DNA of 64,000 nucleotides from Cognatiluteimonas weifangensis. GTDB taxonomy: Bacteria; Pseudomonadota; Gammaproteobacteria; Xanthomonadales; Xanthomonadaceae. Where the stretch lies: NCBI RefSeq assembly GCF_003416885.1, contig NZ_QVPD01000004.1, positions 1-64,000 on the forward strand, in the 5' to 3' direction. Within the stretch, counting starts at the first letter, position 1. Every line of letters starts with the position of its first letter. The notes below the pieces were generated by a model, which saw only the letters and a list, made by a program, of their open reading frames with translations, did no database searches and was not told the DNA's origin. Positions 55,687 to 64,000 of this stretch are shown here, one piece after another. The translations under genes and the position numbers were made by a program.

Positions 55687-55712
55687 ACCCCGGCCCTGCC
55701 GGGGTTTGTTTT
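55687..55712 (+). terminator. Terminator after tRNA-Gly
   Basis: ACCCCGGC-CCT-GCCGGGGT stem (55687-55705) followed by TTGTTTT. It separates the tRNA-Gly transcript from tRNA-Cys. Confidence 0.75.
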
Positions 55713-55789
55713 GCGTGCCGGACGCTGCAACCCGCGTGGTCGCCGCCGTGCAGGTCCGGGCACGATATGGAACAATCCAGACCGTCACC

Positions 55790-55863
55790 GGCCGGGTGGC
55801 AGAGTGGTTATGCAGCGGACTGCAAATCCGCGTACGCCGGTTCAATTCCGACCTCGGCCTCCA
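55790..55863 (+). tRNA. tRNA-Cys (GCA)
   Basis: Acceptor GGCCGGG pairs CTCGGCC with one G-U; anticodon arm GCGGA-CTGCAAA-TCCGC reads GCA; encoded CCA at 55861-55863. No strong promoter is evident in the 80 bp upstream. Confidence 0.97.
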
Positions 55864-55873
55864 GTTCGCTCTG

Positions 55874-55900
55874 AGCCCCGCGCAACCGCGGGGCTTTTTT
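55874..55900 (+). terminator. Rho-independent terminator after tRNA-Cys
   Basis: AGCCCCGCG-CAAC-CGCGGGGCT followed by TTTTT. Perfect 9-bp stem. Confidence 0.9.
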
Positions 55901-56040
55901 GTGGCGCTTCTGCCGACCGGCGGGCTGGTGGACCGCGCCGCCCGCCTGCGCCGTGTCTTGGGGGAATGGCGGCCACGGGTCGCGGGCGGTGTCCAGGGCA
56001 ACATTGCGGCCCGTGCCGACGCGGGGCACCATGGGGCGGC

Positions 56041-56127
56041 GCCCGGATGGCGAAACTGGTAGACGCAAGGGACTTAAAATCCCTCGGCCGCAGGGCCATG
56101 TGGGTTCGAGCCCCACTCCGGGCACCA
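56041..56127 (+). tRNA. tRNA-Leu (UAA)
   Basis: Acceptor GCCCGGA pairs TCCGGGC; anticodon arm AGGGA-CTTAAAA-TCCCT reads TAA; long variable arm CGGCCGCAGGGCCA; encoded CCA at 56125-56127. 87 bases. The following 258 bp (to 56385) hold no gene and no tRNA-end duplicate suggesting an integrated element. Confidence 0.97.
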
Positions 56128-56385
56128 GGACGGCGGCTTCGAAGCGGATGATGCGGCGCGTCGTTGCGGATACGTCGCGGTGGCTGCGCGGCATGGTGCG
56201 GGTGCGGTGGAACCGGCCTGCGCCGATGGCTCGGTCGCGACGGTCCGGACGAAGGTCCGGTTCGAACGACCGGGCCCGGACGGCCTGTTCCCGCCCCGGT
56301 TCCCGTCACTCCGGGTGCGCGCCCCGGGCAGGTGCGCGTTGTCGCCGCCGTCGCGCGGACTCCACACATCGTCAAGGGGAAACAC

Positions 56386-57666
56386 ATGCGGGATCCGGAC
56401 AGCGCGCGCATCGGCGTGATCGGCCTGGGCTACGTCGGACTGCCGCTGGCGGTGGCCTTCGGCAGCCATCACGACACGCTCGGCTTCGATATCGATGCCG
56501 CCCGTGTCCAGGCGCTGTGCGCCGGCACCGACAGCAACCGCGAGGTCGAGGACGATGAACTGGCCGCGGCCACCCGGCTGCGCCTGAGTGCGGCGATCGA
56601 GGATCTCCGCGATCGTGACGTATACATCGTCACCGTGCCCACCCCGATCAACGAACACAAGCATCCGGATTTCACCCCGCTGATCCAGGCCAGCCGCACC
56701 ATCGGCGGCGTACTCAAGCGCGGCGACATCGTGATCTACGAGTCCACCGTGTACCCGGGCGCGACCGAGGAAATCTGCGTGCCCGAGCTGGAACGCGCTT
56801 CCGGCCTGCGCTGCAACCGGGATTTCTTCGTCGGCTACAGCCCGGAGCGGATCAACCCCGGCGACCGCCAGCGGCGCCTGGCCAACATCCCCAAGGTCAC
56901 CTCCGGCTCCACCCCGGAAGCGGCCGACTTCATCGATGCGCTATACCGCAGCATCATCACCGCCGGTACCCACAAGGCGCCGACCATCCGCGTGGCCGAG
57001 GCGGCCAAGGTGATCGAGAACACCCAGCGCGACGTCAACATCGCGCTGATGAACCAGCTGGCGCTGATCTTCCAGCGCCTGGGGATCGACACCCAGGACG
57101 TGCTGGAAGCCGCCGGCACCAAGTGGAACTTCCTGCCGTTCAAGCCCGGTCTGGTCGGCGGCCATTGCATCGGCGTGGACCCGTACTACCTGATCCAGAA
57201 ATCGCAGTCGGCCGGCTATTACCCCGACATCCTGCTGGCCTCGCGCCGCATCAACGAGTCGATGAGCCGGCACGTGGCCGCCGCAGTGATCAAGGAAATG
57301 ATCCGGCGCAAGGCGAACGTGGCCGACGCCAGGATCCTGATCCTGGGCCTGACCTTCAAGGAGAACTGCCCGGACCTGCGCAACACGCGCGTGGCCGAGC
57401 TGGTCGAGCAGTTCCGCGACTACGGCGCCCACGTCGACGTCCACGACAGCTGGGCCGACCCGGTGCTGACGCGGCGCGAATACGGGCTGGAGCTGCTGCC
57501 GATGCTCCCCGACCACGACGGCTACGACGCGATCGTGGTCGCGGTCGCGCACGAGGAGTATCGCGAGATGGGCATCGACGCCGTGCGCCGGCTCGGCCGC
57601 GAGGGCGCGGTGGTGTACGACATCAAGGGGCTGTTCCCGAAGGACCAGGTGGACGGGCGGCTGTAG
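56386..57666 (+). CDS. Nucleotide sugar dehydrogenase (TviB/WbpO type)
   Basis: UDP-sugar 6-dehydrogenase of 426 residues making a UDP-uronic acid, most like the Vi antigen enzyme TviB (UDP-N-acetylglucosamine/galactosamine). GVIGLGYVGLPLA binds NAD; Cys261 in GGHCIGVDPYYLI is catalytic. AAGGGGA precedes the ATG. Usually in an O-antigen or capsule cluster, but no glycosyltransferases are in this window; the gene stands between tRNA-Leu and a glutamate-synthase-like gene. Confidence 0.92.
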   Translation: MRDPDSARIGVIGLGYVGLPLAVAFGSHHDTLGFDIDAARVQALCAGTDSNREVEDDELAAATRLRLSAAIEDLRDRDVYIVTVPTPINEHKHPDFTPLIQASRTIGGVLKRGDIVIYESTVYPGATEEICVPELERASGLRCNRDFFVGYSPERINPGDRQRRLANIPKVTSGSTPEAADFIDALYRSIITAGTHKAPTIRVAEAAKVIENTQRDVNIALMNQLALIFQRLGIDTQDVLEAAGTKWNFLPFKPGLVGGHCIGVDPYYLIQKSQSAGYYPDILLASRRINESMSRHVAAAVIKEMIRRKANVADARILILGLTFKENCPDLRNTRVAELVEQFRDYGAHVDVHDSWADPVLTRREYGLELLPMLPDHDGYDAIVVAVAHEEYREMGIDAVRRLGREGAVVYDIKGLFPKDQVDGRL

Positions 57667-57727
57667 TCGCGGCGCCGCGCCGGCCCGCGCACGGTATCCT
57701 CGGGCCGCACCGTCCCGGGAGACACCG

Positions 57728-59350
57728 ATGCTGCGCTATTCCGCTTACGCCGCGAGCCTGCTGCTGGCGCTGTTCTCCGCCTGGCGGATGCAGGGCGATC
57801 CGGGCTGGCGCTGGGGCCTGGCGGCGTTCGGCGCGCTGGCGCTGCTGGGTACCTGGGACCTGCTGCAACGCCGCAGCACACTGCGCCGCAACTATCCGCT
57901 GCTGGCGCATTTCCGCTACGGGCTGGAATCGATCGGCCCGGAAATCCGCCAGTACTTCATCGAGGCCGACACCGAGGAGGCGCCGTACTCGCGCCAGCAG
58001 CGCGCGCTGGTGTACCAGCGCTCCAAGAGCGTGATGGACGTGGTGCCGTTCGGCACCGAACACGACGTGTACGACGTCGCCTACGAATGGATCAACCATT
58101 CGATCGTGCCATCGTTCATCGAGTCGCACGACTTCCGCATCCGCATCGGCGCGCAGGCCGCGCAGCCTTACGACGCCAGCGTGTTCAACATCTCGGCGAT
58201 GAGCTTCGGCGCGCTGTCGGCCAACGCGATCCGCGCGCTCAACGCCGGAGCGAAACGCGGCGGGTTCTACCACGACACCGGCGAGGGCTCGATCTCGCCC
58301 TACCACCGCGAGCACGGCGGCGACCTGGTGTGGGAAATCGGTTCGGGCTATTTCGGCTGCCGCGATGCCGAGGGCCGCTTCAGCGAGGAGCGCTTCGTCG
58401 AAAACGCGGGCGCGCCGCAGGTGCGGATGATCGAAATCAAGTTGTCGCAGGGCGCCAAGCCCGGCCACGGCGGCATGCTGCCGGCGGCCAAGGTCAGTGC
58501 CGAGATCGCCGCCACCCGCGGCGTGCCGTCGGGCCGCGACTGCGTCTCGCCGGCGCGTCACGCGGAATTCTCCACGCCGGTGGGCCTGCTCGAGTTCGTC
58601 GCCCGCCTGCGCGAGCTGTCCGGTGGCAAGCCGGTCGGGTTCAAGCTGGCGATCGGACATCCGTGGGAATGGTTCGGGATCGCCAAGGCGATGCACGAGA
58701 CCGGGGTCCTGCCGGATTTCATCGTCGTCGACGGCGCCGAGGGCGGCACCGGCGCGGCGCCCGCGGAATTCATCGAGCACGTCGGCGTGCCGATGCACGA
58801 GGGCCTGATGCTGGTGCACAACACCCTGGTGGGCCTGGGTTTGCGCGACCGGGTCAAGGTCGGCGCCGCCGGCAAGATCGTCAGCGCCTTCGACCTCGCG
58901 CGCACCCTGGCACTGGGCGCGGACTGGTGCAACGCCGCGCGCGGTTTCATGTTCGCGCTAGGCTGCATCCAGTCGCAGAACTGCCATACCGACCGCTGCC
59001 CGACCGGGATCGCGACCCAGGACCCGCGGCGCTGGAAACACCTGGACGTGGCCGACAAGGCGACGCGGGTGTTCATGTTCCAACGCAACACCCTGCAGGC
59101 CTTGCGCGACCTGCTGTGTGCCTGCGGCCTGCGGCACCCCGACGAGCTCGGCCCCGAGCACATCCTGCGGCGGGTGTCGCCGACCGAGGTGCGGTCGCTT
59201 GCGGCGCTGTACCGGTTCCTGGCGCCCGGTGAGCTGCTGCAGGGCGTCCCGGAGCACGCCGTGTTCCGCAGCTTCTGGGCGAGCGCGCGCAGCGATTCGT
59301 TCGCGCCGCCGGCGCAGGTACAAGCCTTGCGCGGGGCGAAGGCGCGCTGA
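57728..59350 (+). CDS. FMN-binding glutamate synthase-family protein
   Basis: Protein of 540 residues with one or two N-terminal hydrophobic helices (about 5-45) followed by a glutamate synthase FMN/[3Fe-4S] domain (GltB-like central domain). Motifs: NISAMSFGALSANAIRALN, GAKPGHGGMLPAAKV, VDGAEGGTGAAP, and the cluster-binding CIQSQNCHTDRCPTGI. It lacks the glutamine amidotransferase and GXGXG domains, so it is not full glutamate synthase; its electron donor and substrate are unknown. GGGAG precedes the ATG. Confidence 0.9.
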   Translation: MLRYSAYAASLLLALFSAWRMQGDPGWRWGLAAFGALALLGTWDLLQRRSTLRRNYPLLAHFRYGLESIGPEIRQYFIEADTEEAPYSRQQRALVYQRSKSVMDVVPFGTEHDVYDVAYEWINHSIVPSFIESHDFRIRIGAQAAQPYDASVFNISAMSFGALSANAIRALNAGAKRGGFYHDTGEGSISPYHREHGGDLVWEIGSGYFGCRDAEGRFSEERFVENAGAPQVRMIEIKLSQGAKPGHGGMLPAAKVSAEIAATRGVPSGRDCVSPARHAEFSTPVGLLEFVARLRELSGGKPVGFKLAIGHPWEWFGIAKAMHETGVLPDFIVVDGAEGGTGAAPAEFIEHVGVPMHEGLMLVHNTLVGLGLRDRVKVGAAGKIVSAFDLARTLALGADWCNAARGFMFALGCIQSQNCHTDRCPTGIATQDPRRWKHLDVADKATRVFMFQRNTLQALRDLLCACGLRHPDELGPEHILRRVSPTEVRSLAALYRFLAPGELLQGVPEHAVFRSFWASARSDSFAPPAQVQALRGAKAR

Positions 59351-59572
59351 GTCAGGGCTCTCCGACCCCGGGACTGGCGGCAGACTCTGGTGCAGGTTGC
59401 GACGCCAACAGTACGGGCAGGTGTGCTGCGGTGCAGCAGGACGCATTGCGTCACATTTCCTGCAAATCTGTACATTTGGAAAACAAAAGATTGTCAATAC
59501 CGTTCGTCTAGGGGTTGCAACCGGTCGTCGGTTCATTGAAAGTAAAGGAAGGGAAGCCGGGGACGACGCGGT

Positions 59573-60142
59573 ATGCGGCGGCAGGGCGGATTCACGCTGG
59601 TCGAATTGATGATCGCGATGGCCGTGCTGGCCATCGTGCTCACGCTGGCTGTTCCCGGTTTCGAGAGCGTGGTGAATTCGAACCGGTTGACGGGCGCCGC
59701 CAACGAGCTGGTGAATGCATTGCAGACCGCACGCATGGAGGCGATCCGCCGCAACCGGCGCATCGTGGTGTGCCTGAGCGATGCCGCCGGCGCCGCCACG
59801 CCCGCCTGTTCGGCGCTGGCGCCCGATGGCTGGATCGGTTTCGTCGACGTCGATCGCGATGGCAGTTACGGCGCGGGCGATACGCTGCTGTTGACCTCCA
59901 CCGTCGCCGCGCCGGTCCGGGTTGCGAGCAGCGCGTCGGTCGCCGGCAAGATCGTGTTCCGTTCCGATGGCCTTGCCCGGGACGCGGCGGACACGCTGCT
60001 CGACGGCGTCATCGCCATGTGCATCGCCACGCGGCGCCCGGCCAGCAATGTGCGCCATGTGGGCATCGGCTCCGGTAGCCGGATCTCGACGACACAAGTG
60101 GACGGAAACGGCGTCTGCAGGGCACCGGCCGACCCTTCATGA
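59573..60142 (+). CDS. fimT: Minor pilin GspH/FimT
   Basis: Type IV pilus pseudopilin of 189 residues. Short leader MRRQGG, cleaved before F7-TLVELMIAM by PilD; the rest is a GspH-domain headgroup. First of a five-gene minor pilin operon. The 222 bp before it (59351-59572) are the most A+T-rich intergenic tract noticed (around 59450-59520) and probably carry the operon promoter. Confidence 0.9.
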   Translation: MRRQGGFTLVELMIAMAVLAIVLTLAVPGFESVVNSNRLTGAANELVNALQTARMEAIRRNRRIVVCLSDAAGAATPACSALAPDGWIGFVDVDRDGSYGAGDTLLLTSTVAAPVRVASSASVAGKIVFRSDGLARDAADTLLDGVIAMCIATRRPASNVRHVGIGSGSRISTTQVDGNGVCRAPADPS

Positions 60143-60155
60143 GAGGCAAAAACCC

Positions 60156-60605
60156 ATGATTCCAACCGGAAGCATCGGCCGGCGACGCGTGTCCGGCGTC
60201 GGCCTCATCGAAGTGCTGATCGCGGTGGTCATCCTGTCTTTCGGGATGCTCGGCATCGCCGCGCTGCAGTCGACCTCCTTGCGCAACAGCCAGAGCGCGC
60301 TCGAGCGTAGTCAGGCGGTGGTGCAAACCTACGCCATCCTCGATGCGATGCGCGCAAACCTCGCCGTCGCGCGCATCGGCGGATACGACCTCACCGCGCT
60401 GACCTGCGTGGTACCCAAGACCGGGGATCTCGCGGCGACCGATTTGCACGACTGGATCCAGGCGCTCAAGCGCGATCTGGGCGCGGCCGCGTGCGGTCAG
60501 ATCAAATGCGGGAGCCTGGCGTGCAGGATCACCGTGCAGTGGGACGACTCCCGCGGCACCCGTGGCGACGCCCGCCAGCAGCTCGTGACGGAGACCCGCC
60601 TGTGA
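60156..60605 (+). CDS. pilV: Type IV pilus modification protein PilV
   Basis: Minor pilin of 149 residues with prepilin motif G-VGLIEVLIAVVILSFGMLG. Headgroup with cysteines in CVVPKT, ACGQIKCGS and ACRI. Ends GTGA-coupled to pilW. Confidence 0.9.
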   Translation: MIPTGSIGRRRVSGVGLIEVLIAVVILSFGMLGIAALQSTSLRNSQSALERSQAVVQTYAILDAMRANLAVARIGGYDLTALTCVVPKTGDLAATDLHDWIQALKRDLGAAACGQIKCGSLACRITVQWDDSRGTRGDARQQLVTETRL

Positions 60606-61666
60606 CCACGTTTCCCCGTCGTTACCGCGCCAAGCAGCGGGGCGTCACCCTGGTCGAGCTCATGGTGGCGCTGGTATTGGGCCTGATCGTCACCGGCGCC
60701 GCACTCGCCTTGTTCGTCGCCAACCGGCAGACCTACCTTGCGACCGAAAGTCTGGGTTACCTGCAGGAGAATGCGGGAACCTCGTTCGAGCTGATGTCGC
60801 GCGACATCCGTGAAGCGGCGGGCAACCCCTGCGACAGCAGCGTGGACACGGTCAACGTGCTCAACGATCCCGCCGGCAACTGGTACAGCGACTTTGCCGG
60901 GGGCATCCGCGGCTATGGCGGCGGCACGCCGTTTCCCGATGCCGCGTTCGGAAGTGCGAAAGGGCAACGTGTCATAGGCACCGAGGCGATCGAACTGAAA
61001 TCCTCGGTCGCCGACGGCGTGGCCATCGTCTCGCACCAGCCGCCGTCGGCCCAGTTCCAGGTCAACACCAAGGACCACGGCCTGCACGTCGGCGATATCG
61101 CGATGGCGTGCGATTTCAACCACGGCGCGATCTTCCAGATCAGCAACGCGCAGCCGGGCACCAACACCACGATCGTGCACAACACCGGCGCCTCGATCAG
61201 CCCCGGCAACTGCACCAAGGGCCTCGGCTCGCCGCGGGTGTGCACGCCAGTGGGAACCAGCTACGAGTTCGGCTGCCGGTTCGGCGGGCAGGATCCGGGG
61301 ATCGACTGCAGCCTGCCGGAAAACCGCTGGACCGCGATCATCGCCAGGCTCCGGGCGGCCCGCTGGTATGTCGGCCACAACGGACGCGGCGGCACCTCGT
61401 TGTACCGCAGCATGCTGCGCAACAACGCGGGCACGCTGATCGTCGATCGAGACGAGGTCGCCGACGGCGTCGCCGGCATGACGCTGGCCTACCTGTCCGA
61501 CGGCGCGGCGTCCTATGTCCCGGCAGCGGCGGTGGGCGACTGGAGCCGGGTCGTGGCCGTCCGGATCGATCTCGCGCTCGCCGGCAAGCTCAGGGTCGGC
61601 AGCGACGGCAATCCGTTGCAGCGGCATGTCGGCCACGTCGTCGCCATCCGGAGTCGCGCCCCATGA
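60602..61666 (+). CDS. pilW: Minor pilin PilW
   Basis: Minor pilin of 354 residues, GTG start overlapping the pilV stop. Prepilin motif G-VTLVELMVALVLGLIVTG, then a large beta-rich headgroup with paired cysteines (GNCTKGLGSPRVC, FGCRFGGQDPGIDC). Overlaps pilX. Confidence 0.9.
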   Translation: MTTFPRRYRAKQRGVTLVELMVALVLGLIVTGAALALFVANRQTYLATESLGYLQENAGTSFELMSRDIREAAGNPCDSSVDTVNVLNDPAGNWYSDFAGGIRGYGGGTPFPDAAFGSAKGQRVIGTEAIELKSSVADGVAIVSHQPPSAQFQVNTKDHGLHVGDIAMACDFNHGAIFQISNAQPGTNTTIVHNTGASISPGNCTKGLGSPRVCTPVGTSYEFGCRFGGQDPGIDCSLPENRWTAIIARLRAARWYVGHNGRGGTSLYRSMLRNNAGTLIVDRDEVADGVAGMTLAYLSDGAASYVPAAAVGDWSRVVAVRIDLALAGKLRVGSDGNPLQRHVGHVVAIRSRAP

Positions 61667-62205
61667 ACCGTCCCGCATCGCCCATCGCACAGCGCGGCGT
61701 CGCGCTGGCCGTCGTCCTGATCCTGCTGCTGGTGATGAGCCTGCTCGCCCTGGCCAGCATCCGCGGAACGCTGCTCAAGGAGCGCATGAGCGGCAACATG
61801 CTCGATCGCAGCCTTGCGTTCCAGGCGACCGAAGCCGCGCTGCGCGAAGGCGAGGCGCTGGCAGCCAGCAAGCCTGCGCTTCCGTCCAGCGGATGCGCCA
61901 ACGGCCTTTGCGCGAAACCGCTTGCCGCCGACCCGCCGCGCTGGCAAGCCGCCGGTTTCTGGGGCGACGGCTCCGGCAACTGGCGCGAGACCACGGTGAC
62001 CATCGGCACGCTCACCGCGAAGCCGCGCTACATCGTCGAGCTGCTCGACGATAACATTCCCGCCAAGGGTAGTTGCACCACCAGCATCGACGTCTCGCCG
62101 GAGGCCTCGTGCCAGGGCAGCGAACGCCGTTACCGGATTACCGCACGCAGCCTGGCGCAGGACCGTGCCGAAGTCATGTTGCAGTCCATCTATGCCGTTC
62201 CGTGA
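61663..62205 (+). CDS. pilX: Minor pilin assembly protein PilX
   Basis: Protein of 180 residues beginning MNRPASPIAQRGVALAVV with the hydrophobic helix LAVVLILLLVMSLLALA, the PilX N terminus (Ala/Leu instead of the usual FTLVE). Cysteines CANGLC and CTTS...C could pair. Starts four bases before pilW's stop. Confidence 0.88.
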   Translation: MNRPASPIAQRGVALAVVLILLLVMSLLALASIRGTLLKERMSGNMLDRSLAFQATEAALREGEALAASKPALPSSGCANGLCAKPLAADPPRWQAAGFWGDGSGNWRETTVTIGTLTAKPRYIVELLDDNIPAKGSCTTSIDVSPEASCQGSERRYRITARSLAQDRAEVMLQSIYAVP

Positions 62206-62223
62206 CGCCGGAGAGCCGCCGCA

Positions 62224-64000
62224 ATGAACAGGTCCACAGAAAACCGAATCGCGCGCCATCCGCTGTTGCGCCGGCTGGCGTGCGGTCTGCTCACCTGCGC
62301 CGCCACGCTGGTCGTCGCGCCGGGCCACGCCATCACCATTCCCGACCTGCCGTTGCAGACCGGGACCGCCTATCCGCCGGCCAACGTGATGTTCATTCTC
62401 GACGATTCCGGGTCGATGGAATTCGTGGCGATGCCACGCGACATCGACGGCGATTCCGACCTCGACGACGACATCGCCGACAAGTCGTACGTCCACAACA
62501 CGATCTACTACAACCCGGCGACCGGCTACCTGCCCTGGATCAAGGCCGACGATACCCGCTATGGCGGAGGCCGGTCGTATACCGCGGCCTACAGCCACGC
62601 CAGCCTGCTGAGCGGGTCGAAGGACTTGTCGGACGACGTCCAGACCTTCTTCGTGCCCAAGGCCGGCGCCACCGATCTCGACGATGTGGGCCAGTACTAC
62701 CGCTACCAGATCCGTACCGTCAGCGGCGACGGCACCGGGCTGCCGCGAGTGGTGCGCAGCGAGTGGGGCAACGCTCGGGTCGAGGGGCAGAACAACGCCG
62801 GCTGCAGCAGCGGGCGCGGCATGGCCTGGCGGCGCTGCACGTTCGCTACGCCGACCGGGCGCACCGAAGCGGATGAAATGACGAACTTCGCCATCTGGTA
62901 TTCCTACCACCGCACCCGGATCAAGGTGGCCAAGGCGGGTGCCAGCGAGGCCTTCAGCCAGCTTGGCGGCAGCATCCGCGTCGGCTACGACTCGATCTGG
63001 AACCGCAGCGCCTATCCGATTCCGGTCGACAACGACGGTGGCCTGTTCCGGGGCAGCAATCGCAGCGACTGGTTCCGGCACCTGCAGGAGGCCAACGGCA
63101 ACGGCGGCACCCCGCTGCTGGGGGCACTGCAGCGCACCGGCAGGTATTTCGAGGACACCAGCGCCTCGGGGCCGTGGGGACCCGGCAGCAGTCAGATCAG
63201 TTGCCGGCAGAACTTCGCGATCCTGACCACCGACGGCTACTGGAACAGTTCCAGCGGGTATTCCGCGGTCGGGGACGCCGACGGCAGTGCCGGCGCCAAC
63301 ATCCAGTCCAAGGACGGCAAGACCACCTACACCTACAGTCCCGCCAATCCGTACAAGGACGATTTCGTCGCTTCGCGTGGAGGGTTGTACTCGCGGCCGG
63401 ACACGCTTGCGGACGTGGCGATGTACTACTGGAAGCGCGACCTGGTGGCCGCGCTGGACAACGACGTGCCGACCTCGGTCGCCGACCCGGCGTTCTGGCA
63501 GCACATGGTGACGTTTGGCGTATCGATTGGGCTGCAGGGGCGGCTGAACCCGAAAACCGACCTTGCCTCGATCGCCAACGGCAGCAAGCACTGGGGCGAC
63601 CCCACCGACAGAGAGGACCTGGACCGCATCGACGACCTCTGGCACGCCGCGGTCAACGGCCGCGGCAATTTCGTCGCCGCGACCGATCCCGCCGAATTCG
63701 TGCAGGGGCTGGTCGACGCGCTGACCACGGTCGCCGCGCGCCTGGGTTCGGCGTCCAACGTCACTGCCAACAGCACCTCGTTCCAGACCGACACCCGGGT
63801 TTACCAGGCGAGCTACGTGTCGGGCAGATGGAGCGGCGAGCTGGCGGCGTACGAAGCCAGCGCGGCCGGCATTTCCAGCGTCGACGCCGACGGCGACGGC
63901 GTGCCCGATCCGGTGTGGCGGGCGTCGAAGAACATTCCCGCGAGTCGCAAGGTCTTCACCCATGCGGCCGGCGGCGTGGCATTCCCGACTGCCGCCCAGG
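62224..64000 (+). CDS. pilY1: Pilus tip protein PilY1 (partial, N-terminal part)
   Basis: First 592 residues of a PilY1-type tip adhesin; the C-terminal propeller is outside the window. Signal peptide (cleavage near GHAIT), then a von Willebrand A domain with MIDAS D60-DSGS, later NFAILTTDGYWN and WKRDLVAALDNDVP. It senses surfaces and regulates pilus assembly in relatives. It follows pilX by 18 bp. Confidence 0.9.
   Translation, partial: MNRSTENRIARHPLLRRLACGLLTCAATLVVAPGHAITIPDLPLQTGTAYPPANVMFILDDSGSMEFVAMPRDIDGDSDLDDDIADKSYVHNTIYYNPATGYLPWIKADDTRYGGGRSYTAAYSHASLLSGSKDLSDDVQTFFVPKAGATDLDDVGQYYRYQIRTVSGDGTGLPRVVRSEWGNARVEGQNNAGCSSGRGMAWRRCTFATPTGRTEADEMTNFAIWYSYHRTRIKVAKAGASEAFSQLGGSIRVGYDSIWNRSAYPIPVDNDGGLFRGSNRSDWFRHLQEANGNGGTPLLGALQRTGRYFEDTSASGPWGPGSSQISCRQNFAILTTDGYWNSSSGYSAVGDADGSAGANIQSKDGKTTYTYSPANPYKDDFVASRGGLYSRPDTLADVAMYYWKRDLVAALDNDVPTSVADPAFWQHMVTFGVSIGLQGRLNPKTDLASIANGSKHWGDPTDREDLDRIDDLWHAAVNGRGNFVAATDPAEFVQGLVDALTTVAARLGSASNVTANSTSFQTDTRVYQASYVSGRWSGELAAYEASAAGISSVDADGDGVPDPVWRASKNIPASRKVFTHAAGGVAFPTAAQ

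Noticed and set aside
59380..59400. Sigma-54 promoter before fimT
   Set aside because: TGGTGCAGGTTGC has eight instead of ten bases between the GG and GC elements.

Overview
The window is a high-G+C (about 70% by eye) chromosomal segment of a gammaproteobacterium, most likely a member of the Xanthomonadaceae/Lysobacteraceae (Lysobacter/Luteimonas-like). The grounds are protein family content, the Xanthomonas-type gene order sdhCDAB - sdhE - lolC/D - comEC - exbBD - msbA - lpxK - kdsB - uvrC - pgsA - tRNA, the type IV minor pilin operon, and multicopy hairpin repeats. The genus cannot be fixed from this sequence alone. I see no rRNA, insertion sequence, prophage, CRISPR array or recognisable anti-phage island.

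Left part (1-13 kb). A multicopy hairpin repeat lies at the very edge. It is followed by a DUF3298 lipoprotein, cyclopropane fatty acid synthase, a small unknown protein and a bacterial NHEJ operon (ku-ligD). A convergent secreted M3 peptidase follows, then a CBS-domain protein and glutathione peroxidase. About 900 bp without genes (9796-10708) carry a large compound inverted repeat and a tandem array of the edge repeat; the edge copy and the array form a direct repeat bracketing the ku-ligD block. Ferredoxin-NADP reductase and an MgtC-like membrane protein diverge after it.

Stress and mixed region (13-36 kb). Two universal stress proteins, an SDR oxidoreductase and a GNAT acetyltransferase surround a perfect FNR/ANR-like palindrome, suggesting oxygen-limited control. 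Further on are a DUF488 protein, a NYN-LOTUS protein, a lipoprotein sugar dehydrogenase, an ABC exporter, a degenerate heavy-metal-associated protein, class I fumarase with a coupled small protein, outer membrane phospholipase A, a cardiolipin-synthase-like PLD, DUF456, a secreted aspzincin protease, glycine-zipper proteins, a membrane-anchored cytochrome c'-like protein, TcdA, TatD, an acyl-CoA (glutaryl-CoA) dehydrogenase, a glutathione transferase and a fused alpha/beta 2-oxoacid dehydrogenase E1.

Respiration and envelope region (36-56 kb). ygfZ diverges from an sdh cluster that includes the maturation factors SDHAF4-like, SdhE and a YgfX-like membrane protein. A long, tightly coupled plus-strand run follows: lolC/E-lolD (lipoprotein export), comEC (DNA uptake), exbB-exbD (energy transduction), msbA-lpxK-kdsB (lipid A and Kdo), a low-molecular-weight phosphatase, an NHLRC2-like propeller protein, uvrC and pgsA. 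Three tRNA genes (Gly-GCC, Cys-GCA, Leu-UAA) follow; the first overlaps the end of pgsA, whose stop codon is formed by tRNA bases, and its promoter lies inside pgsA.

Right end (56-64 kb). An orphan UDP-sugar dehydrogenase, an FMN-binding glutamate-synthase-like protein and a minor pilin operon (fimT-pilV-pilW-pilX-pilY1) run off the window inside pilY1.
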